From NCBI GenBank assembly GCA_013334735.1, contig JAAXXA010000017.1, positions 1 through 14,713 on the forward strand: a DNA stretch of 14,713 nucleotides, written 5' to 3'. The notes under the pieces were generated by a model. That model did not search any database and was not told the DNA's origin. It saw only the letters and a list, made by a program, of their open reading frames with translations. Source of the DNA: Bacteroidota bacterium. GTDB lineage: Bacteria > Bacteroidota > Bacteroidia > Bacteroidales > CG2-30-32-10. Each line of letters begins with the position of its first letter. Position 1 is the first letter of the stretch. The translations under genes and the position numbers were made by a program. Positions 1 to 6,366 of the stretch are shown in pieces.

Positions 1-886
1 CAGCAAGAAGAGTATTCTCGAATATTTGTTTTGCTTCTTTAAGTAATGGTTGCAAATCATCATATCTGGCTGAATAATGCCCTAACAAAAGCTGCTTTGC
101 TCCTGCTTTTAGTGCAATATTAGCGGCATCAACAGAAGTGCAATGATATTTATCTCTTGCATTTTTCACTAAATTATGCATAAAAGTTGCTTCATTATAA
201 AGCAGGTTACAATTTTTAATTAAATGTAAATAAGATTCTGTGTATCCTGTATCAGAACAATAAGCATACGAAACAGTTGGTGGATTATCAAATGTAAGTT
301 CACTATTTTTAAAAAGCTTACCCGTTTTATCAGAAAAATCCGCTCCCATTTTTATTTTCGTTATTTCTTCAAAAGGAATATCATACTTCGAAATAATTTC
401 TTTTCTTATTTTTTGGGGTCTTGGTTTTTCTGTAAATATAAACCCCGAAGTAGGTATCCTGTGATCCAATGGAATAGTTTTAATAATAATATTTTCATCT
501 TCGAAAATAGTTTCAGTAATGTTACTGTCTAACGCGTGAAATATCAAAGGAAAATTAAAATTAGTGTTTGAAACTTCCAATTGTAAATCAATAATTTTTT
601 CAAGATCAGGATTGGCGTAAAGGTGTATTTCATTTTTACGTCCTAATAAATGAAGAGTTAAAAGGAGCCCCATTAAACCTAAAAAATGGTCTCCATGTAA
701 ATGGCTTATAAATATGTGGTCAATTCGTTGGAATTTAATACCGAATTTCCTCATCTGAATTTGCGCACCTTCTCCGCAATCTATTAAAAACAAACGCTCA
801 TGTACTTTTAGTACCTGAGCGCTTGAATGTCGGGATAAAGTTGGAGTAGCCGAACTACATCCCAAAACAGTTAATTTGAATGACAT
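1..886 (-). CDS. rnz: Ribonuclease Z (tRNA 3' endonuclease), C-terminus cut by window edge
   Basis: I translated this frame by hand. It starts MSFKLTVLGCSSATPTLSRH and runs 295 codons before leaving the window. RNase Z is a metallo-beta-lactamase-fold endonuclease that removes 3' trailers from tRNA precursors in the cytoplasm. Visible signatures: the N-terminal VLGCSSATP strand, the zinc motif SHLHGDH at residues 61-67 after IDCGEGAQ, the metal-binding Asp in AYCSDTGY near residue 213, NEATFMH with its His, and the final GHYSARYDD motif near residue 270. From memory, Bacteroidota RNase Z is about 305 residues, so only about ten C-terminal residues should be missing. The start ATG (886-884) shares its A with the stop of the upstream secreted-protein gene (TAATG), so translation is probably coupled to that gene, and no separate promoter is evident. 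Identification is firm. Confidence 0.95.
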   Translation of the reverse strand, partial: MSFKLTVLGCSSATPTLSRHSSAQVLKVHERLFLIDCGEGAQIQMRKFGIKFQRIDHIFISHLHGDHFLGLMGLLLTLHLLGRKNEIHLYANPDLEKIIDLQLEVSNTNFNFPLIFHALDSNITETIFEDENIIIKTIPLDHRIPTSGFIFTEKPRPQKIRKEIISKYDIPFEEITKIKMGADFSDKTGKLFKNSELTFDNPPTVSYAYCSDTGYTESYLHLIKNCNLLYNEATFMHNLVKNARDKYHCTSVDAANIALKAGAKQLLLGHYSARYDDLQPLLKEAKQIFENTLLA

Positions 887-1626
887 TAATTTTCAGTAAC
901 AATCATTCTTTTAGTAATAGTTTTCGATTTGTTTCCAAGTTTATACAAGTATATACCTGCAGGAACGACTGAAGCATTAAATTCAATTTTATTTTCACCT
1001 GTTTTAGCGTTTATCACTTGCGTTGAGATAACTTGCCCTAAAAGATTAATAACACTAAACTGATATATTTCTGTAGTTGGCGATGTGAAAACTATTTCTG
1101 TTTTCTTAGAAAATGGATTAGGCATATTCTGAGAAACAGTAAACTTTTCTTTTTCAATATTTGAAACACCTAATGAATGTACAACTCTTATTCTATAATG
1201 CATTAGAGAATCATCAAGAAAAAGAGAACCTGCCCATGCTCTCAAGTAAATACGTAATTTATATGTGCTGTCTGCTTGAGCATCAGTAGCTGTTCCTGAT
1301 ATTAATATACATCCGGCTGATCCGCCATGCCAATATCCGGTTGAAGTACTTGCTGCATAAGAAAATCCTGAAGGTAAACCTGACATACCTGTAATTCCTA
1401 TCGAATCTATATCAATATGAAGACCACTAATAACAGTATCTGCCGGAATAACTGCTGTCATAACAGCATTATACTGTATTCCTGCAGTATCAATAGGTAA
1501 ATTTGTAACTGTATCGGGATAAGTACCCGGAGTAGTATGAGTTACATCTGGTGTGCATGGTTGAGCATAAATCAATGTATTTACTGCAATAATAAACAAT
1601 GTAATAAAGGATAGTTTTTTTAACAT
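886..1626 (-). CDS. Secreted protein with type IX secretion C-terminal sorting domain
   Basis: This is a 246-residue exported protein. Residues 1-21 form a signal peptide (KK, hydrophobic stretch, IYAQ cleavage region). Residues about 22-150 form the mature body, which begins with a Cys-Pro-rich segment and carries a Gly/Trp/Cys motif, GYWHGGSAGCILISG (residues 97-111). I recall similar motifs in other small Bacteroidota secreted proteins, but I cannot assign a function. Residues about 160-246 are a Por/T9SS sorting domain: QNMPNPF (166-172), a NLLGQ strand, PAGIYLYKL (222-230) and a basic TITKRMIV end. The protein should be translocated across the outer membrane by the type IX system and anchored or released. 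No catalytic domain is seen. A TAnnTTTG promoter lies just upstream, and the gene overlaps rnz by one base, which is odd company for a housekeeping nuclease. Confidence 0.85.
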   Translation of the reverse strand: MLKKLSFITLFIIAVNTLIYAQPCTPDVTHTTPGTYPDTVTNLPIDTAGIQYNAVMTAVIPADTVISGLHIDIDSIGITGMSGLPSGFSYAASTSTGYWHGGSAGCILISGTATDAQADSTYKLRIYLRAWAGSLFLDDSLMHYRIRVVHSLGVSNIEKEKFTVSQNMPNPFSKKTEIVFTSPTTEIYQFSVINLLGQVISTQVINAKTGENKIEFNASVVPAGIYLYKLGNKSKTITKRMIVTEN

Positions 1627-1666
1627 AGTATTAATTTTTTAGTTAGTAAATTTTTTACTTGTATCG

Positions 1667-1695
1667 CAAATGTAGCAAAATTATTTTTATATCAA
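1667..1695 (-). promoter_or_regulatory. Bacteroidota-type promoter for the T9SS-protein/rnz pair
   Basis: On the minus strand a perfect -7 box, TACATTTG (1674-1667), matches the Bacteroidota consensus TAnnTTTG. A TTG at 1695-1693 could serve as the -33 element, with an 18-base spacer. The start codon is about 40 bases downstream. The promoter lies after the rpsA terminator, so it would give this pair independent expression. The match is by pattern only. Confidence 0.6.
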
Positions 1696-1725
1696 TATTT
1701 TTTTTATTTTTTTAACATTTTAAGC

Positions 1726-1757
1726 AAAAAAAATCCTCCGGTTATGGAGGATTTTTT
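1726..1757 (-). terminator. Intrinsic terminator after rpsA
   Basis: A perfect 12-bp inverted repeat (AAAAAATCCTCC at 1728-1739 with GGAGGATTTTTT at 1746-1757) encloses a 6-base loop. Read on the minus strand, the hairpin ends in eight T residues (complement of 1733-1726). It begins 38 bases after the rpsA stop and so terminates the rpsA transcript. The T-run on the other arm would also allow some function in the opposite direction. Confidence 0.85.
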
Positions 1758-1794
1758 ATCTGAATTATTTTCAGAAAAGCATAATAATTACTGT

Positions 1795-3876
1795 TTATTT
1801 TTCTTCTTCTTTAGTATCTTCAGCAGTAATTTCGTCAGTAGTTTTATCAGTATTATCAGATACTACATCTGTAAAAGCTGGTTCCTCTGCAACATCAGAT
1901 ATTGCATCAGCAACTTCTGATTTTTCAGTGATATCAGATATTTCTTCAGTAACGACTTCTGGTTTTTTAGAAGCTTTGGTTGCTTTATCCTTTGTTTTTT
2001 TAGCTTCATTTTTTTCTGATAAGTCCATATCGGCTTTTAAATTTGCCAACACATCTAAATCACCAAGCGTGGTTTTCTCAATGTTTTCCTTGATTTTTTT
2101 CACAGCTTTTTTAGTGGTTTTCTCTTTTTCAGTTTTTTCAGCTATTTCTCCTATTTTTTCGGCAGCTAAAATATCCTGTTGAATTTTGGTATGAGAAACA
2201 ATGATTTTTTTATTTTCTTTTGAAAATTCGATAACTTTAAAATCAAGAGTTTCATCAATTTTTGCATTAGTATTGTCTTCTTTAACTATATGACGTAAAG
2301 GAGCAAAACCTTCAACACCATAAGGAAGCGCAACAACAACACCTTTTTCTGCCATTGATACGATAGTTCCTTTATGAATAGAATCAACAGTAAATACTGT
2401 TTCAAATATTTCCCATGGATTTTCTTCTAATTGCTTATGACCTAAGCTTAGTCTGCGATTTTCAACATCTACTTCAAGTACCATTACTTCAATTTCTTCA
2501 CCTATTTTAGTAAATTCAGCAGGATGTTTAATTTTCTTCGACCATGAAAGATCAGAAATGTGAATAAGTCCGTCAACACCTTCTTCAAGTTCTACAAAAA
2601 TACCGAAGTTTGTAAAATTACGAACTACAGCTTTATGTTTTGAATTTACCGGATATCTGTCAACTATGTTTGTCCAGGGATCTGGAATAAGTTGTTTAAT
2701 ACCAAGCGACATTTTTCTTTCTTCCCTGTCAAGAGTTAAAATAACTGCTTCAACCTCTGCTCCAACTTTTAAGAAGTCTTGCGCGCTGCGTAAATGCTGC
2801 GACCACGACATTTCAGATACATGAATTAATCCTTCAACACCGGTAGTAATTTCAATGAAAGCGCCATAATCGGCAATAACAACTACTTTTCCTTTAACAG
2901 TATCACCCACTTTCATATCAGTATTTAGAGAATCCCATGGATGAGGAGTAAGTTGTTTTAAGCCGAGAGCGATACGTTTTTTATTTTCATCAAAATCAAG
3001 AATAACTACGTTGATTTTCTGATCAAGTTGAACTATTTCGGCAGGGTGATTAACACGTCCCCACGAAAGGTCGGTAATATGAATTAATCCGTCAACACCG
3101 CCAAGATCTATAAATACTCCGTAAGAAGTAATATTTTTTACAGAACCTTCGAGTATCTGACCTTTTTCAAGTTTGCTTATAATTTCGGATTTCTGCAGTT
3201 CAAGTTCGGCTTCAATAAGCGCTTTGTGAGATACAACAACATTTTTGTACTCGTGATTAACTTTCACTACTTTAAATTCCATCGTTTTTCCAACAAAAAT
3301 ATCATAGTCGCGGATTGGCTTAACATCTATCTGTGATCCCGGTAAGAATGCTTCAATTCCAAAAACGTCAACAATCAAACCGCCTTTGGTACGGCATTTT
3401 ACAAAACCTTGAATAATTTCATCTTTTTCAAGTGAATTGTTTACCTTTTCCCACGAACGCAGAACTCTCGCTTTTTTGTGTGATAATATTAATTGCCCTG
3501 AAGTATCTTCCTGACTTTCAACATAAACTTCCACTAAGTCGCCAATTTTTAAATTGGTATTGTAACGTAATTCTGATAAAGGAATAATACCATCGGATTT
3601 GTAACCGATATTTACTATAACTTCTCTGTTATTTTTTGCAACTACAGTACCGTCAATCACTTCATGTTCTATAACAGAATTAAGTGTTTTATTGTACATT
3701 TCTTCGTACTTTTCTCTTTCTGCTTTGCTGTAATTGTCGTGCTTTTTACCAATTGAATCCCAATCAAAAGCTTCGGGCGCAACAGGTTTTTCATTTTCTT
3801 TTTTAGGCTGTGATTCAGCAACCTGCGTTTCAACAACATCATTAATGTTATCATCAACTTCTTTTTCTTCTGTCAT
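1795..3876 (-). CDS. rpsA: 30S ribosomal protein S1
   Basis: This 693-residue protein has six S1/OB-fold RNA-binding domains at about residues 70-134, 153-217, 238-307, 323-394, 410-481 and 497-562. The central repeats carry the typical GVFIDLGG-VDGLIH-SDLSW pattern. S1 sits on the small subunit and helps bind mRNA, which matters in a phylum that rarely uses Shine-Dalgarno pairing. An acidic N-terminal extension (1-60) precedes domain 1. After domain 6 there is a Lys-rich stretch (about 580-640), then TLGDLDVLANLKADM (603-617), then a strongly acidic, repetitive tail (640-693). E. coli S1 is 557 residues, so the terminal extensions account for the extra length. The ATG at 3876 follows an A-rich, SD-less leader. 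A TATCTTTG promoter is found upstream and a terminator downstream, so the gene is monocistronic. Confidence 0.97.
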   Translation of the reverse strand: MTEEKEVDDNINDVVETQVAESQPKKENEKPVAPEAFDWDSIGKKHDNYSKAEREKYEEMYNKTLNSVIEHEVIDGTVVAKNNREVIVNIGYKSDGIIPLSELRYNTNLKIGDLVEVYVESQEDTSGQLILSHKKARVLRSWEKVNNSLEKDEIIQGFVKCRTKGGLIVDVFGIEAFLPGSQIDVKPIRDYDIFVGKTMEFKVVKVNHEYKNVVVSHKALIEAELELQKSEIISKLEKGQILEGSVKNITSYGVFIDLGGVDGLIHITDLSWGRVNHPAEIVQLDQKINVVILDFDENKKRIALGLKQLTPHPWDSLNTDMKVGDTVKGKVVVIADYGAFIEITTGVEGLIHVSEMSWSQHLRSAQDFLKVGAEVEAVILTLDREERKMSLGIKQLIPDPWTNIVDRYPVNSKHKAVVRNFTNFGIFVELEEGVDGLIHISDLSWSKKIKHPAEFTKIGEEIEVMVLEVDVENRRLSLGHKQLEENPWEIFETVFTVDSIHKGTIVSMAEKGVVVALPYGVEGFAPLRHIVKEDNTNAKIDETLDFKVIEFSKENKKIIVSHTKIQQDILAAEKIGEIAEKTEKEKTTKKAVKKIKENIEKTTLGDLDVLANLKADMDLSEKNEAKKTKDKATKASKKPEVVTEEISDITEKSEVADAISDVAEEPAFTDVVSDNTDKTTDEITAEDTKEEEK

Positions 3877-3901
3877 TTATTCTTTTTTTTGTATCCCGTT
3901 T

Positions 3902-3919
3902 ATCATTTCCCATAATGAT
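3902..3919 (-). other. Small hairpin in the rpsA leader
   Basis: A 6-bp inverted repeat (ATCATT at 3902-3907, AATGAT at 3914-3919) with a 6-base loop lies about 26 bases upstream of the rpsA start. It is short and A/T-rich. S1 genes are autoregulated through leader structure in some bacteria, but nothing here shows that directly. Confidence 0.25.
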
Positions 3920-3967
3920 TTGCAGGAGAGGTTAATATTAATATTTATTTAGTTAATTTTAGGGGTG

Positions 3968-3975
3968 CAAAGATA
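3968..3975 (-). promoter_or_regulatory. -7 promoter element of rpsA
   Basis: TATCTTTG followed by CA on the minus strand (3975-3968) is a textbook Bacteroidota -7 box. No clear TTG is found at the -33 distance; that stretch is only A/T-rich. Transcription starting a few bases downstream would give a leader of about 87 bases before the rpsA ATG. Confidence 0.65.
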
Positions 3976-4078
3976 CTTATTTATTTTAAAATAAAAAATA
4001 ATAATTGAACAGATTGATTTCATCTTACTAAATTGCGCAAACATTTAAACAGAACCCTAAAAGGCAAATTTATTTGTC

Positions 4079-4345
4079 CCTTATCCCTTGTGCCTTATGT
4101 CTTGTCCCTTATCCCTTGTGTAGGTGGTTATTCAATTATTAAGTTAAACTAAGATTCCCTATTTTACTATTTTACTGATCACCTATTTTACCGAATACCG
4201 ATTACCTATTTCCCTTATGCCTTGTGTAGTTGGTTATTGAGCTATTAAGTTAAACTAAGATTCCTAATTTTACTGATTACCGATTTTACCGAATACCGAT
4301 TTTACCAAATACCGATTACCTATTTCCCTTATGCCTTGTAACTTA
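4079..4345. repeat. Intergenic array of short repeated words, two ~106-bp units plus a partial third
   Basis: Together with 3977-4078, which holds nothing recognisable, this fills the 483-base gap between rpsA and the next gene. Unit 1 starts near 4106 and unit 2 near 4212 (offset 106). Both open with CCCTTATnCCTTGTGTAG, continue with TGGTTATT and share TATTAAGTTAAACTAAGATTCC exactly apart from edge changes. Within and after them, words such as TTTTACCGAATACCGATT and ACCTATTTCCCTTATGCC recur several times, and a third copy begins at 4326. No open frame, tRNA or hairpin terminator is seen. The unequal, mosaic repetition looks like slippage or unequal recombination, not CRISPR. Confidence 0.85.
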
Positions 4346-4359
4346 TACCTTACTTATTC

Positions 4360-6291
4360 TCACTTACAATACTGTCTAATAATTTCCGGCGCAAGTTGAT
4401 CCCCTAATTTCATAGCATTATTCCAGTCCTCGCATGCTCCGGCAGTATCCTTTAAATTGAAACGGGATACGCCCCTGTTATAATAAGCCGCGGGATAAGA
4501 TTTATCAAGTTTTAATGAATAATTAAAATCTTCAACAGCGCTTTTAAAATCTTTCAAGAAATTTTTCACATTACCACGGTAGTTATATAATGTAGCATCT
4601 ATAGGGTTTAGATCTATTGCAATATTAAAATCTTTCATTGCTCCCTCCAAATCGTTTGTTTTTGCTTTAAGTACACCCCTGTTAATGTATGCTTTCAAAT
4701 ATTTAGGAGTCAATTTGACAGCTTTATTATAATCATTTAATGCCAATTTTGTATTACCTAATCCTAAATATGTCATACCTCTGGTATTATATGCCTCGGC
4801 TATTGTGGAATCCGAACTTATTGCCTTGTTCAAATCCTTAAGAGCTTCATTATAATTATTAAGTCGGTTATGTATGTCTCCTCTTACAATAAAGCAAAGG
4901 GTGAAATAAGGATTGTATTCTATCGCTTTGTTATAGTCAATCAATGCTCCCTGCAGGTCATCCTTATTATATTTGATATTTCCTCTCATCCAGTAAGCAT
5001 GGTACATTTCAGGATTTTTTTTAATAATATCCGTAAAAAGAGTTTCCCCGTTTTTCCATGCTCCAATACGATCATAAGTCTGATAAGAAAATATAATTAT
5101 AAATAGAAAAAATATGGCAAAAACTACTTTTTTAAAATAAATCTTCTGTATATCTGTAATCCATTGTCCGATGATAAAAAATAATCCCAAATATGGTATA
5201 TATGAATATCGTTCGGCAGCAAGCGCAAATCCGACATGAACAATTTGCAGCATAACAGAAATAGTAATTATAAAAAATATCACCCCGAAGAATATTACTT
5301 TTCGTAAAGAAGTTTTTTTCAATAATAGCCAGCCGGTAATGAGTAAAAATGGAAAAGTTGCATAAAACTCCCATGGCAAGGTTTGTTCGTTCGGGTAATA
5401 ATGCATAGCCGAAAGATTGAACGGAAAAACTAATTTTACCAAATAAAATGCAAGGGTATATGTTAGAAGGAATATTCTTTCAATAAAGTTGAACGATAAT
5501 GAAATCTCGTTTCCTGACCCCACAACCTGTTGCGACATTATAGCTAATATGCCAAAAACTACTGACAGCAATAGAAACGGAATCTTTTCCAACAATGATT
5601 TTGTATTAATTTTCCTTCCTTTGTAAATATCAACTAGAATCATAAGTAAAGGCAAAGTAACTGCTGCGGACTTAGACAGTAGCGACAAAATGAACAGGAA
5701 TAAAACACCTGTATAATATTTTAGTTTATAACCGTTCCCGATATAACGCAGGTAAACAAGTAGCGCTAACAAATAAAATAATGCATATAAAACATCTTTT
5801 CGTTCCGAAACCCATGCAACAGATTCCACATGCATTGGATGTACGGCAAATAAAGCAGTAACAATAAGCGCAGTAAGACTATTACCACTCAGTTTTTCAG
5901 ATAATTTATAAACAATAAATGTATTAATAAGGTGCAATATCACATTTATTAAGTGATAAGGAAAAGGACTTAACCCGAAACATTTAAATTCAAACAGGTA
6001 GGTAATAGTGGTAAGCGGATGATAGTTGCTGCAATAAAAAGATGTGAAGATAGCTTTAATGCCATTTAAACTAAAATCCCTGATATAAGGATTTTTCAGA
6101 ATGTACATATCGTCATCCAGATTTGCGAAATCGTTAAAAAGCGCTCTTAAGTATATTAAAGCAGTAAATACTATTATTGCAGATGGAGCCCATGCCGGTA
6201 TTTTCGGAACAAAATCTTTTTCTTTAGGGGGATTAACCTGAATAGATTTTTGTTTTACAGTTTTTGTGCTTTTCCTTGATTTATACGTCAT
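4360..6291 (-). CDS. TMTC-like GT-C membrane protein with C-terminal TPR repeats (paralogue 1)
   Basis: This 643-residue protein has a basic cytoplasmic N-terminus (1-32), about eleven to twelve hydrophobic segments from residue 35 to 403, and about six TPR units (429-640; repeated AYNTRG / ALNDYNKAVKL patterns). The first loop after TM1 carries LDDD (58-61), the position of the acidic catalytic motif in GT-C glycosyltransferases. Other conserved motifs are NYHPLTTITYLFE (89-101), HPMHVESVAWVSERKDVL (151-168) and LSKSAAVTLPLL (205-216). This fits the architecture of eukaryotic TMTC O-mannosyltransferases and of many bacterial 'TPR membrane protein' homologues, whose donor is probably a lipid-linked sugar. 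The function is inferred, and substrate and acceptor are unknown. The gene lies 75 bp downstream of paralogue 2 and is probably co-transcribed with it. The two membrane domains share most residues in their first 290 positions. Confidence 0.8.
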   Translation of the reverse strand: MTYKSRKSTKTVKQKSIQVNPPKEKDFVPKIPAWAPSAIIVFTALIYLRALFNDFANLDDDMYILKNPYIRDFSLNGIKAIFTSFYCSNYHPLTTITYLFEFKCFGLSPFPYHLINVILHLINTFIVYKLSEKLSGNSLTALIVTALFAVHPMHVESVAWVSERKDVLYALFYLLALLVYLRYIGNGYKLKYYTGVLFLFILSLLSKSAAVTLPLLMILVDIYKGRKINTKSLLEKIPFLLLSVVFGILAIMSQQVVGSGNEISLSFNFIERIFLLTYTLAFYLVKLVFPFNLSAMHYYPNEQTLPWEFYATFPFLLITGWLLLKKTSLRKVIFFGVIFFIITISVMLQIVHVGFALAAERYSYIPYLGLFFIIGQWITDIQKIYFKKVVFAIFFLFIIIFSYQTYDRIGAWKNGETLFTDIIKKNPEMYHAYWMRGNIKYNKDDLQGALIDYNKAIEYNPYFTLCFIVRGDIHNRLNNYNEALKDLNKAISSDSTIAEAYNTRGMTYLGLGNTKLALNDYNKAVKLTPKYLKAYINRGVLKAKTNDLEGAMKDFNIAIDLNPIDATLYNYRGNVKNFLKDFKSAVEDFNYSLKLDKSYPAAYYNRGVSRFNLKDTAGACEDWNNAMKLGDQLAPEIIRQYCK

Positions 6292-6300
6292 AATTAACTT

Positions 6301-6357
6301 ATAACTTTATACTTTATAACTTTATACTTTATAACTTTATACTTTATAACTTTATAA
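6301..6357. repeat. 15-bp tandem repeat between the two TMTC-like genes
   Basis: ATAACTTTATACTTT occurs three times without change (6301-6315, 6316-6330, 6331-6345), followed by a partial fourth copy (6346-6357). It fills nearly all of the 75-base gap between the paralogues and would be transcribed through. Such arrays vary in length by replication slippage. No promoter or terminator is recognisable inside it. Confidence 0.95.
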
Positions 6358-6366
6358 ACTCTCTAC

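Noticed and set aside
1728..1757. Attenuator or riboswitch ahead of the T9SS gene
   Set aside because: The hairpin lies upstream of the mapped -7 box (1667-1674) and directly after rpsA, so it is simply the rpsA terminator.
1928..2182. Open frame antisense to the rpsA tail
   Set aside because: It is the Phe/Ser-rich mirror of Lys/Glu-rich codons in rpsA and has no start context or promoter.
4079..4345. Repeated words resembling a CRISPR array
   Set aside because: Repeats are not of constant length, spacers are not unique, the units are themselves mosaics, and no cas gene is nearby.
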